64,000 nucleotides of DNA from Haloflavibacter putidus (GTDB lineage: Bacteria; Bacteroidota; Bacteroidia; Flavobacteriales; Flavobacteriaceae), in contig NZ_VIAR01000001.1 of the NCBI RefSeq assembly GCF_006546625.1, positions 124,001-188,000 of the forward strand. The letters run 5' to 3'. Positions 36,177 through 44,823 of the stretch are shown piece by piece. The first letter of the stretch is position 1. Each line of letters begins with the position of its first letter. The position numbers and the translations under genes were made by a program. Below the pieces are notes generated by a model. It was not told where the DNA came from. It saw nothing but the letters and a program-made list of their open reading frames with translations, and ran no database searches.

Positions 36177-37769
36177 TCACGGAATCAGCGCTTTTAAATC
36201 TTCTAATGTATTTGCTTCCTCAATTTTTTTATCTTTTCTCCAGCGTAAAATTCTTGGAAACCTGGTAGCAACTCCACTTTTATGTCTTTTCGACTCGGCT
36301 ATGCCCTCAAAAGCAATTTCAAAAACATGGTGTGGCGTTACGCTTCTTACCGGACCAAAACGTTCTAAAGTGTTTTTTTTAATCCACGCATCTACCTTTC
36401 TAAACTCTGCATCGGTTAGACCGGAATAAGCTTTGGCAAAAGTTACTAACTCCTTTTTTTCTTTATCCCACAAACCAAAAGTATAATCTGTAAATAAGTT
36501 ACTACGTCTGCCGTGACCGCGCATTGCGTAGGTTAATACTGCATCTATAGTAAGCGGATCTACCTTCCATTTCCACCAATCGCCTTTTTTTCTACCTATT
36601 AAATAAGGAGAATCCCAGCGTTTAAGCATTAAGCCTTCAGATTTTACTTTTCTACTACGATCGCGTTCTTGCGCTGCCGCTTCCCAACTGGAAAAAGATA
36701 TAGTTTTAGAAAGATGAAGCGGAATATTTAGATTTTTTACTTGGTGGTATAAATTTTCTAAAATCTGTATTCTTTCTTTAAAAGAACGCTGCCGGATATC
36801 TTCCCCTTTCCATTCTAAAATATCGTAAACCTTCAAAATACAAGGTATTTTCTCAAGTAATTTTTTACTGATGTTTTTTCGGCCAATACGTGTTTGTAAA
36901 TCTTTAAAAGTACCTATCTCTCCGTTAGGAAAGGGTAGAATTTCGCCATCTAAAACCGTCCCGTCCGGAATTACTTCCGTAAAGGCATCAAACTCAGGAT
37001 ATTTATCGGTTACCAACTCTTCTCCTCTACTCCAAACAAACAATTCGCTTTCGCGGATGATTACCTGCGAGCGGATACCATCCCACTTGTGCTCTGCTGC
37101 CCATTCTTGCACAGGACCTAAATCTTCCGGAGCATTTTCTATAGCATAAGCCAAATAAAAAGGATAAGGTTTGGAGAGATAATCCGATTTATTTTCTTCT
37201 AAAACCAAACGTTTAAAACTGGTTTTGGCCGGATTCCAATTACCCATCAGTTTATAGGCTAAAATATCTTCGTCTATTTGAGTAGCTTTGGCCAAAGCAC
37301 GCGTCATTAATTTTTGACTAACGCCAATACGAAAACTGCCGGTTATGAGTTTAGTAAACACAAAACGTTCGTAATAATTCAGGCTAAGCCAATTCTCGAA
37401 CAAATATTCTTTTTTCTCTTGGTCCGATCTTATTTTAAGACGAATAATCTCATCTAAAAATTGATGCAAACTCTTTTCGGAAGATTCTTCGGAAGGCGGG
37501 ATTATCAAGGCAATGGTTTCTGCCAAATCGCCTACAATATGGTAAGATTCTTCAAACAACCAAAGTGGTATTTTTGCCAATTCTGACGCCCACTCTCGCA
37601 TAAGCCTTGTATTTACAGGTCGTGGCGGTCTTCTATGCGATAAGATTGCAATTGTCCAGACCTTATCTTTTGGCTGTGCTTGCTCAAAATACTTACTTAG
37701 GGCATTTACTTTTAGCGTAGTTTTATTGGTGCTGTCTAATTTTTTTATGAGGCTTGCAAATTGTTTCAT
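36177..37769 (-). CDS. ATP-dependent DNA ligase, ligase-associated repair type
   Basis: 530 residues. The N-terminal DNA-binding domain covers about residues 1-210. The nucleotidyltransferase motif I is AEHKWDGIRSQV (adenylated Lys near residue 227). Motifs III-V are visible as VLDGEILPF, GLMLKRWDSPYLIGRKKGDWWKWK. The OB fold is at the C-terminus (TPHHVFEIAFEGIA, RFPRILRWRKDK). This is a LigB/archaeal-like ATP enzyme, distinct from the essential NAD-dependent LigA, probably used in repair. The start overlaps the exonuclease stop (ATGA). Confidence 0.95.
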   Translation of the reverse strand: MKQFASLIKKLDSTNKTTLKVNALSKYFEQAQPKDKVWTIAILSHRRPPRPVNTRLMREWASELAKIPLWLFEESYHIVGDLAETIALIIPPSEESSEKSLHQFLDEIIRLKIRSDQEKKEYLFENWLSLNYYERFVFTKLITGSFRIGVSQKLMTRALAKATQIDEDILAYKLMGNWNPAKTSFKRLVLEENKSDYLSKPYPFYLAYAIENAPEDLGPVQEWAAEHKWDGIRSQVIIRESELFVWSRGEELVTDKYPEFDAFTEVIPDGTVLDGEILPFPNGEIGTFKDLQTRIGRKNISKKLLEKIPCILKVYDILEWKGEDIRQRSFKERIQILENLYHQVKNLNIPLHLSKTISFSSWEAAAQERDRSRKVKSEGLMLKRWDSPYLIGRKKGDWWKWKVDPLTIDAVLTYAMRGHGRRSNLFTDYTFGLWDKEKKELVTFAKAYSGLTDAEFRKVDAWIKKNTLERFGPVRSVTPHHVFEIAFEGIAESKRHKSGVATRFPRILRWRKDKKIEEANTLEDLKALIP

Positions 37770-38794
37770 GCGTTTTCTTTTTTAGATAAAGTTGTTTTTG
37801 CCTGCTCTGCGCTTTCTTCTTCAAATTGCGTTTGCTCTGTGCGCGCGTCATAACCTTGCTCGCATAAAAAGCGTGAAAAAATATCGGTATAACCGTGGGT
37901 ACAAATTATTTTTTCTGCGCCGGTTGCTTTTATAGAAGAAAGCAAAGCTTGCCAGTCGCAATGGTCTGAAAGTACAAAACCTCTATCTACAGCCCTGCGC
38001 CTACGCGCGCCACGAAACGTCATCCAACCACTTGCCGATGCCGTAACAAATGGCACCATTTTTCTTATCCACGGAGAACCGTGTGCACTTGGTGGTGCCA
38101 AAACCATATTACCTTTTACCTCTTCTTTTTTGGTATCTTTAGTAATTCTAATGGTTTCCGGCAAAGTAACGATTTCTCTCACTACCTCGTTCATATTTTC
38201 TATAGCGCCGTGCGTATATATTTTGCCAATAGAAGTATCTAAGTGTTTAAGCAAGCGTTGCGCCTTTCCTAAAGAATAGCCAAACAAAACAGAGGTATTG
38301 CCGTCTTGTTTATTTTGCTGCCACCAGTTATTTATCTCGCTAAAAACTTCTTGTTGAGGTTGCCATTTAAAAGCCGGTAAACCAAAAGTACATTCGGTTA
38401 TAAAGCTGTGGCATTTTACCACTTCGTACGGCTTGGCCAGACCATCATCTTCGGTTTTATAATCTCCTGTAAAAACCCAGATTTCTCCTTTATATTCTAC
38501 TCTAATTTGTGCCGAGCCAATTATATGACCGGCAGGATGTAACGAAAACTTCACGCCGTTTATACTAAATGTTTCTCCCCATTCTACTCCCGAAACATTA
38601 ATATCTCCTAAACGATGTTTAATAATTGGCACGTTGGTACGGTGCGTAATATATTGCTGATGCCCCCAGCGCGAATGGTCTGCGTGCCCGTGCGAAATGA
38701 TTGCTTTTTTTACCGGTTTCCACGGGTCTAAATAAACATCGGCTTGTTGGCAATAGATGCCTTTTTGGTTAAAATGAAGTAAGGGTGTTTTCAT
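37766..38794 (-). CDS. ligase-associated DNA damage response exonuclease (MBL fold)
   Basis: 342 residues of the metallo-beta-lactamase/beta-CASP nuclease class related to SNM1/Pso2 and CPSF73. The metal motif HxHxDH is in ISHGHADHSRWG near residue 36; further ligands are in HPAGHIIGSAQ, FTGDYKTEDDG and VLSDHCDW. The beta-CASP region contains GYSLGKAQRLL. The ATG at 38794 is preferred over a TTG 9 bases upstream. It is the first gene of the exonuclease-ligase-helicase unit, and its TGA overlaps the ligase ATG. Confidence 0.92.
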   Translation of the reverse strand: MKTPLLHFNQKGIYCQQADVYLDPWKPVKKAIISHGHADHSRWGHQQYITHRTNVPIIKHRLGDINVSGVEWGETFSINGVKFSLHPAGHIIGSAQIRVEYKGEIWVFTGDYKTEDDGLAKPYEVVKCHSFITECTFGLPAFKWQPQQEVFSEINNWWQQNKQDGNTSVLFGYSLGKAQRLLKHLDTSIGKIYTHGAIENMNEVVREIVTLPETIRITKDTKKEEVKGNMVLAPPSAHGSPWIRKMVPFVTASASGWMTFRGARRRRAVDRGFVLSDHCDWQALLSSIKATGAEKIICTHGYTDIFSRFLCEQGYDARTEQTQFEEESAEQAKTTLSKKENA

Positions 38795-38927
38795 AACCAA
38801 CAATTTAAAGAAAAATATGTTTAGGCTTTTTGCTTTACGGAAATCTTAGCGGAAATTTAAGAGATGGTAGATGGAGAATGGTGAAATGGTGAAATGGGGA
38901 TTGGAAAATAGAAATTTTGCAAAATTT

Positions 38928-38958
38928 AACCTGCAGGGTTTCTAAAACCCTGTAGGTT
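38928..38958. repeat. hairpin repeat AACCTGCAGGGTTT type
   Basis: AACCTGCAGGGTTT pairs with AAACCCTGTAGGTT (14 bp, one G-T wobble) with a 3-base loop. I recognise this word as a common intergenic element in Flavobacteriia. Confidence 0.55.
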
Positions 38959-39016
38959 TTCTTAGCGTGAAGAATAAAAAAATATTCTTTTCTTGAAGGC
39001 AGCACTTTTGAAGATA

Positions 39017-39079
39017 CCTACAAGGTTGCAAAAAACTTGCAGGATAATTGGAAGTGCAGAAAAAACCTTGCAGGATAAT
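39017..39079. repeat. related repeat ACCTACAAGGTT with two direct CTTGCAGGATAAT copies
   Basis: CTTGCAGGATAAT occurs at 39036-39048 and 39067-39079. ACCTACAAGGTT (39017-39028) is nearly complementary to AACCTTGCAGGA of the second copy. The sequence resembles the hairpin repeat 60 bases upstream, so this is probably a decayed pair. Confidence 0.5.
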
Positions 39080-39162
39080 AAATTTCCTTTTTGCTATAAG
39101 TTGTAGAAATTAAACCTTAGGTGTTAGGTGAGAAATAAATTGGTAAACTATCCAATTTTTTT

Positions 39163-39265
39163 CGCGTGAGGGATTGAATGGCGTGTTTGAGCTCTTGCAA
39201 CGGCGGTAGCCGGTGAAAAGCGAGTAATGAAAGCCCGACCCCGATTTTATGAGGGGGCACGCCCA
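39163..39265 (+). ncRNA. structured RNA candidate, Flavo-1-like
   Basis: The stretch begins CGCGTGAGGGATTGAA and ends AAGCCCGACCCCGATT..GGGGGCACGCCC. The outer stem can pair GCGTG (39164-39168) with CACGC (39258-39262), and CCCC/GGGG forms a terminal hairpin near 39239-39257. The words AGGGATTGAA and AGCCCGACC followed by a CGCCC end are, as far as I recall, features of the Flavo-1 RNA motif, but I cannot confirm that name. It is convergent with recO, whose stop codon ends at 39268. Confidence 0.55.
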
Positions 39266-39267
39266 TA

Positions 39268-39984
39268 TTAAAATAACTGGTGTAAAACTTCTATAGATTT
39301 TGGTTTTTTAAAACCCTGTAAATGCAATTGGTAGTATAAAATAAGCATTTCTAAAAAGTCTTTTCTTTTGGTTTGATTGAGTTTTATGTGGTGTAATTGC
39401 TCAAAATTGGTTTGCAAAAATTGTTTGAGCAATTCTGAATTTGGGTTGCTAATGCAATATTTGTTAATTTCTTCGTACTGAAAGTTGCCGTCAAGTAAAT
39501 TAAAATAAGGCAAATCTATTTTTGTATAGTTGGGATAAAAACCCAAATATTGGGTTAGTTGGACTAAGAATAACAAATGAAAATTGGCAAATTTTTCTGC
39601 TTGGTCTAACCAATTTAAATTCTCTTCTAAATACTTAAATAAGGCTTGATTTTCCTCTTCTTCCTGAATGGAATTGCGCAAAATTTCTGCTAGAAAAAGC
39701 AAGATTGAGGCTTTGTACATATTGGTTTGCAAAGAGGCATAAGGTCGGGCCACTTTTGCATCTTTTAGGTAATCTAAGCCTTCTTTGTCTTTATGATTGG
39801 CTTCTATTTCTAATTGGGTTAAGGGCTGAAACATTGCAGCGCGAAATTTACCCTTTTTTGATTTTAAAATGCCGCGTAGAAGGTAAGATTTTATGCCGCT
39901 TTTTTGGGTATAACAACGAACAATCAAATCGTTGTCGCGGTATTTTATGGCTTGTAAGACAATGGCTTTTGTTTTTACCAACAT
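39268..39984 (-). CDS. recO: DNA repair protein RecO
   Basis: 238 residues: N-terminal OB fold (MLVKTKAIVLQAIKYRDNDLIVRCYT, then GILKSKKGKFRAAMFQPLTQLEIE) and the helical C-terminal domain. No zinc-finger cysteines are seen in the C-terminal half, as in many RecO proteins. RecO anneals ssDNA and loads RecA with RecR at gaps. The ATG at 39984 overlaps the porZ stop (TAATG), suggesting coupled translation. Confidence 0.92.
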   Translation of the reverse strand: MLVKTKAIVLQAIKYRDNDLIVRCYTQKSGIKSYLLRGILKSKKGKFRAAMFQPLTQLEIEANHKDKEGLDYLKDAKVARPYASLQTNMYKASILLFLAEILRNSIQEEEENQALFKYLEENLNWLDQAEKFANFHLLFLVQLTQYLGFYPNYTKIDLPYFNLLDGNFQYEEINKYCISNPNSELLKQFLQTNFEQLHHIKLNQTKRKDFLEMLILYYQLHLQGFKKPKSIEVLHQLF

Positions 39985-42281
39985 TAGCGAACAATCATTA
40001 TTTTGGTGATTTTGGTTTCGGTTTGGTCTTGAGAGGTTATTAAAACCATATATACGCCAGAGGCTACTTTATGCTTTCCGAAGGCGCGTGTATCCCATTG
40101 TATGCTGCCACCTTGAGCGGTAGTTTCGTACACCAAGTTACCTTCTATATCTGTTATTTTTATGTTGGCGCCGGTTTGCAAACCGTCTATAGTTACTGCG
40201 CCGTGATACTGCGGTCGCACCGGATTGGGATAGGCTCTTACTTTGCTAAAATCTTCTGCAGAAGCGGTGGCTTTGCCTCTAAATTTTAATAAGCCATTTA
40301 TTGTTCCTATATAAACCTCTCCCGAAGCTTGGTCTATGGCAATATCTGTAATTATATTAGAAGGCAAAGGGGAGTTTTCTTTAGTAAAACGATAAATAGT
40401 TTCTTGTCCGTTAGCAGATAAATAAAAGGCGCCGGCCTCTGTACCCACCCATTTGTTGTTGTTGCCATCTACCCGAATTACAGCAATATTGGTATTAGCC
40501 AATAGTTCTTGCGCCACGCCATCGTCGTCTAAAATAATAATTTGATCGGTTTGTAAATTGGGCTCTTCAAACATGGCGGCGGGGTTGTATAATACGCGTA
40601 TACCGCGGTTAGTGCCTATCCAGAGTTGGTTGTTGTTATCTAACGCCAAGGTGTTAACTTGGTTAGATGGTAAGTTTCCTGCGCCTTCGTCGCCGCTTAC
40701 TTTGGCAAAGCTTTCTGTCTGGATGTTAAAACCAATGATGCCATCTAAGTAACTTCCTAAAAATAAATTATTTCGATTATCACTAATAATATCGGGGAAA
40801 CCGGCATTTCGGTTAGGCGGATCTTGAATGACTTCTGAAACATCAAACATTTCGAAGTTAGTAGATTCGGGTGCTTTTTTTAGCAAACCTTTGGTATATA
40901 AAGCTTCGGTAAACCAAAGATTGCCGGCGTTATCAAAAACACTACTTCCTATTCTAAGATCGTCAGGACTTGCTTCTGCATTGTCTATAGGTTCTAAATT
41001 AGAATTATTCTCATCATACAAAAATACTTGCTCGTCGTTTACTATTTCTAACAACCCGTCAAAATAAGAGCTAAAGAACACTTGTTCTGTTCGGTTAGGA
41101 TTTATAGTAACATCTACAATAGAACGTGCTTGTGGCAAATCTTGGTAACGAAAATTTATCCACTGCTCATTTTTTAAATGGCTTAAGCCACGTTTATTTA
41201 ACGGAAAAGGATTTAAGTAAAGAGAATATTCGCCAAAGGTAAGCCAAAGCTCGTTTGGAATAGCTTCCATGGCAAAAATTCTATTCATTAAAGGTCCCGG
41301 CGGACTCAAATATTCATAATTTCCAGCCACAGCGGTATTGGCTTTTAGCAAACCTTCGTTTTGGTCGCCAATAAAAATACGCTCTCCTGCCAAAAGTGCT
41401 GTATTAAAATTGGCAGTAAAATCTTGTGTGCCGCCAAAACTCGCCAATTGCGACATAGAAGCATCTAATACTAACACTTCATTTTGTAAACTGACTACCA
41501 ATTTATCGTCAAAACTTCTAAAATCGCGTACATCTGAATTGTATTGGTTTGCAAAAACAAACGCATTATTTACAATTTGAAACTGCCTGTTATCTAAAGT
41601 AAGTACGTATAATTTGTCTTGCAGACGGGTAATTTCTTTTAAATAATTAGACCCAATACTTTGCCAAACCTGATAATCTATAAGGTTAGGGTTATCTATA
41701 TTGGCGTATCTAAGGCCGCCTCCTTGTGTTGCAGCATAAATTTTATTTTGAAAAATTTCTATACCTGCTACTGCCAATTGGCTGCCGTTATTACCAATAT
41801 AAAAAGTATCGCCAAACTCTAAGTTGGCAAGATTTAGCACAGAAATGCCATAATTTGTAGCAATGTAAATTTTGTTTTGTCCTTCTTTAAATTGATTAAT
41901 ACGCTTGTTATCTGGCGCTATGGTTTGTTTTTCTAAGATGTCAATAAATGAATACACTTTTCCGGTTTGTGTATTAAAGGTTTCTATAAGACCATTTTCG
42001 TATCCAAGCACTATATAAGGTAAATTTTCTGCATAATGAATAGTAGAAATTTTCTCGCCAGAAAGACCTTTTACAGAAGATATTTTTTCTATTTCGCCAG
42101 AAGATAAATTGTATGCTATTACCGCATTTTGAGCAGCCGCATAGATTTTATTATTACCTGCCGTAATATCTTTTACTTGATAATAAGAATATAAATCTGA
42201 CCAAGAGTCTGAAAAATCTTGTTGTTCTTGGGCAAAAAGAAATCCGGAAAAAAGAAAGAAAATTACTGTAAAAAATTTCAT
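39984..42281 (-). CDS. porZ: T9SS protein PorZ, beta-propeller with sorting domain
   Basis: 765 residues from the ATG at 42281 (MKFFTVIFFLFSGFLFAQ), a clear signal peptide; the 13 residues upstream are not conserved-looking. The body is WD-like two-component-regulator propeller repeats (NQLWIGTNRGIRVLYN, NKWVGTEAGAFYLS, GEVYIGTINGLLKFRG). The C-terminus is a type A sorting domain (VRAYPNPVRPQYHGAV, ending ITKIMIVR). PorZ is part of the outer membrane attachment complex that handles T9SS cargo. It precedes recO with a 1-base overlap. Confidence 0.92.
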   Translation of the reverse strand: MKFFTVIFFLFSGFLFAQEQQDFSDSWSDLYSYYQVKDITAGNNKIYAAAQNAVIAYNLSSGEIEKISSVKGLSGEKISTIHYAENLPYIVLGYENGLIETFNTQTGKVYSFIDILEKQTIAPDNKRINQFKEGQNKIYIATNYGISVLNLANLEFGDTFYIGNNGSQLAVAGIEIFQNKIYAATQGGGLRYANIDNPNLIDYQVWQSIGSNYLKEITRLQDKLYVLTLDNRQFQIVNNAFVFANQYNSDVRDFRSFDDKLVVSLQNEVLVLDASMSQLASFGGTQDFTANFNTALLAGERIFIGDQNEGLLKANTAVAGNYEYLSPPGPLMNRIFAMEAIPNELWLTFGEYSLYLNPFPLNKRGLSHLKNEQWINFRYQDLPQARSIVDVTINPNRTEQVFFSSYFDGLLEIVNDEQVFLYDENNSNLEPIDNAEASPDDLRIGSSVFDNAGNLWFTEALYTKGLLKKAPESTNFEMFDVSEVIQDPPNRNAGFPDIISDNRNNLFLGSYLDGIIGFNIQTESFAKVSGDEGAGNLPSNQVNTLALDNNNQLWIGTNRGIRVLYNPAAMFEEPNLQTDQIIILDDDGVAQELLANTNIAVIRVDGNNNKWVGTEAGAFYLSANGQETIYRFTKENSPLPSNIITDIAIDQASGEVYIGTINGLLKFRGKATASAEDFSKVRAYPNPVRPQYHGAVTIDGLQTGANIKITDIEGNLVYETTAQGGSIQWDTRAFGKHKVASGVYMVLITSQDQTETKITKIMIVR

Positions 42282-42333
42282 TTGGTAGATATATGGCTTA
42301 TAACTAAAAATACCGCGCAATATTATTTTTTTG

Positions 42334-42341
42334 CAAAGGTA
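42334..42341 (-). promoter_or_regulatory. -7 promoter element of porZ-recO
   Basis: On the minus strand this reads TACCTTTG, 52 bases before the porZ ATG. A CTTTACGGAA word (42384) lies 42 bases upstream of it, near where an activator might sit. Confidence 0.5.
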
Positions 42342-42407
42342 TGCTTTTCTTAAAAAGCGCTTTAAATAGATTAATAAAAAGAGCTTTACGGAATTAATTA
42401 CGCCTAT

Positions 42408-43751
42408 CTATACAGCTCCTTGCGCCAACATAGCATCTGCTACCTTTTTAAATCCGGCAATATTTGCACCTTTTATATAGTCTATTTCACCATTTTCTAA
42501 TGTACCATATTCTACGCAGGCTTGGTGAATTTCTTTCATGATCTTTTTAAGTTCCTCGTTTACTTTTTCGGCAGACCAACGAACGCCCATTGCATTTTGT
42601 GACATTTCTAATCCGGAAACCGCTACTCCGCCGGCGTTAGCTGCCTTTCCTATTCCGTAAAGTATTTTTGCTTCTTGCAGAATATCTACAGCATCTTTGG
42701 TACACGGCATATTTGCACCTTCGCCAATAGCTAAACAGCCATTTTTAACCAATGTTTTCGCGGCTGTGGCGTTGAGCTCATTTTCTGTAGCACAAGGCAA
42801 AGCAACTTCACATTTTTCTTCCCAAGGTGCTTTATTAGCGTGATAGACAGCGTGCGGATATTCTTCTACATAAGATTTAATCCTGCCACGTTTGCCATTT
42901 TTAAGCTCTTTTACATAATCGAGTTTTTCTTGGTCTATACCCTCTTTATCGTGAATATAGCCGGAAGAATCAGAAAGTGTAATAACTTTCGCTCCATATT
43001 CTATCGCTTTTTCTGCTGCGTATTGCGCCACGTTGCCAGAGCCGGAAATGCATACTTGCTTGCCTTTTATACTTTTGTTTTGGCCTTGCAACATATGTTC
43101 TACAAAATAAACCGTGCCGTAGCCGGTAGCTTCCGGCCGAATTAAGGAGCCGCCATAAGCAATCTCTTTTCCGGTAAGTACACCCGTAAAATTGTTTTGT
43201 AGTTTTTTATATTGCCCAAATAAATAACCAATTTCCCGATTGCCAACGCCAATATCGCCAGCCGGAATATCTGTTTGCGCCCCAATGTGTTTGGCCAATT
43301 CTGTCATAAAATTTTGACAAAAACGCATCACTTCGGCATCAGATTTACCTTTCGGATTAAAATCTGAACCTCCTTTTGCGCCGCCTAAAGCTAAGGTTGT
43401 TAGGCTGTTTTTTAAAACTTGCTCAAAAGCTAGAAATTTTAAAATATTAAGATTTACCGTTGGGTGAAAACGCAAACCGCCTTTGTATGGCCCGATAGCC
43501 GAATTCATTTGCACCCGATAACCGCGGTTTACCCGAATGGCACCAGAATCGTCTGTCCAGGCTACTCTAAAAATTATAATACGCTCTGCCTCTACCATGC
43601 GCTCTAAAATTGCTTGGTTTTGGTATTTTTTATTTTCTTCTATGAAAGGAAAGATATTTTCGGCAGCTTCTGAAACAGCTTGTAGAAATTCTGGTTGATT
43701 TGGGTTTTTATTTTCTACTTCTTTCAGAAAATCTTGTAAAGTTTGACGCAT
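42408..43751 (-). CDS. gdhA: NADP-type glutamate dehydrogenase
   Basis: 447 residues, the length of hexameric glutamate dehydrogenases of the GdhA branch. Conserved motifs are GPYKGGLRFHPTVN, GGAKGGSDFNPKGKSD (catalytic lysine) and PAGDIGVGNREIGYLFGQYKKL. The nucleotide-binding GxGNVA motif is at SGSGNVAQYAAEKA. It makes glutamate from 2-oxoglutarate and ammonia; NADP use is the family norm and is inferred. A TTCCGTAAAG word is at 42653. Confidence 0.96.
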   Translation of the reverse strand: MRQTLQDFLKEVENKNPNQPEFLQAVSEAAENIFPFIEENKKYQNQAILERMVEAERIIIFRVAWTDDSGAIRVNRGYRVQMNSAIGPYKGGLRFHPTVNLNILKFLAFEQVLKNSLTTLALGGAKGGSDFNPKGKSDAEVMRFCQNFMTELAKHIGAQTDIPAGDIGVGNREIGYLFGQYKKLQNNFTGVLTGKEIAYGGSLIRPEATGYGTVYFVEHMLQGQNKSIKGKQVCISGSGNVAQYAAEKAIEYGAKVITLSDSSGYIHDKEGIDQEKLDYVKELKNGKRGRIKSYVEEYPHAVYHANKAPWEEKCEVALPCATENELNATAAKTLVKNGCLAIGEGANMPCTKDAVDILQEAKILYGIGKAANAGGVAVSGLEMSQNAMGVRWSAEKVNEELKKIMKEIHQACVEYGTLENGEIDYIKGANIAGFKKVADAMLAQGAV

Positions 43752-43793
43752 ATTTTATAAAGTTAGGTTTAAATTTTCAATAAACTATTTCCC

Positions 43794-43801
43794 CAAAGAT
43801 A
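43794..43801 (-). promoter_or_regulatory. -7 promoter element of gdhA
   Basis: TATCTTTG on the minus strand, 42 bases before the gdhA ATG. Confidence 0.5.
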
Positions 43802-43958
43802 TCTTTTATTGTTTTTTAATGCTTTTATTATCAAAATTTTAATATAATTTAATATTTTTTATGAAGTAAGAAATCATTTTTCCAAGCTTTGCTCCATATT
43901 TATTTCGTTGTACGCTCTATTTTTATATATTTGCTTTACCAGAAAAAACAACCATTCT

Positions 43959-44747
43959 ATGAAAATTAAAAACCTTATTTTGGTTTTCCTTTTTGCAATA
44001 GCCGGTCACCAAAGTGTGAAAGCTCAGGCTTTTTCGCAAGAATTGGGTTTAGTAGCCGGACCGCTCCAATTTAAATCTGATTATGGTTTGCGCGGTAACA
44101 GCGAAACCAATTTTGGGAATGTTGGATTAGGAATCGCTCTTGCTCATTTTATCAACTTCTCTTATCGAGATGACTGTGAGTGCTTTGCAAAAGACACCTA
44201 TTTTAACGATCATTTTAAAGTAAGAACAGAGCTTAGTTACCACGTAACCGCTTTAGATCATTACGGGAAAGAAGCAGAATCTAACAGTTTAGCCGGCAAA
44301 CAACTACGTGCCATGCACGGAAAAGCAAGGGTTTTTGAATTAGGCTCGCATTTAGAATGGTACCCAAGAAGTATTATAGATTTTGACGGCGGTTCTTTTA
44401 ACTTTGCGCCCTTTTTAGGTATTGGTATTCATTATGTAAACTTTAATCCTTCGGCCGAAACAGACTTGTCCGGTAGACTTGGGTATGATGAGGAGGTTAC
44501 TTTTTACGATTTTTTAGCTCCTCCGGGAGAAGCTCCGTACATTGATACTTCTGGCGGTTCTACGTTTGCACTTGCTTTAGGCGCAGGAACAAGATACCGT
44601 TTAAACGCTACAGGTGATTTAATTTTAGAACTTAGAGCACATTATTATGGTTCTGATTTTGTAGACGGTTTAAACCACGATAAACCACAAAATAAGCACA
44701 ACGATTGGATTGCTTGGATTAATTTTGGTTACGTTTATTATTTTTAA
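43959..44747 (+). CDS. outer membrane beta-barrel protein, THC0290_0291-like
   Basis: 262 residues from the ATG at 43959, giving the signal peptide MKIKNLILVFLFAIAGHQSVKAQ. The 17 residues upstream in frame are not used. The rest is alternating hydrophobic/polar strands ending in an aromatic residue (FGYVYYF), as in outer membrane barrels. Family-like motifs are ELGLVAGPLQFKSDYGLRGNSETNFGN and HYVNFNP. I know such proteins from Flavobacteriaceae genomes as a T9SS-associated family, but the role is unknown. A terminator follows. Confidence 0.75.
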   Translation: MKIKNLILVFLFAIAGHQSVKAQAFSQELGLVAGPLQFKSDYGLRGNSETNFGNVGLGIALAHFINFSYRDDCECFAKDTYFNDHFKVRTELSYHVTALDHYGKEAESNSLAGKQLRAMHGKARVFELGSHLEWYPRSIIDFDGGSFNFAPFLGIGIHYVNFNPSAETDLSGRLGYDEEVTFYDFLAPPGEAPYIDTSGGSTFALALGAGTRYRLNATGDLILELRAHYYGSDFVDGLNHDKPQNKHNDWIAWINFGYVYYF

Positions 44748-44773
44748 ATGAACAACAATATTTATAAATATAA

Positions 44774-44800
44774 AAGCCTCGATTTTTCGAGGCTTCTTTT
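44774..44800. terminator. bidirectional terminator
   Basis: AAGCCTCGA/TCGAGGCTT 9-bp stem with a TTTT loop and T/A runs on both sides lies between convergent genes. Confidence 0.85.
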
Positions 44801-44823
44801 ATGCGCGAGTTTAATTTAGAATT

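Larger units (their letters stand above)
38795..39267. other. 473-base spacer rich in small repeats
   Basis: No coding frame is convincing. The spacer holds one copy of the CTTTACGGAA word (38833), two families of hairpin repeat (38928 and 39017) and a likely structured RNA (39163), all listed separately. The stretch 38851-38925 is a purine-rich run of GGTGAAATGG-like steps with no visible function. Confidence 0.7.
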
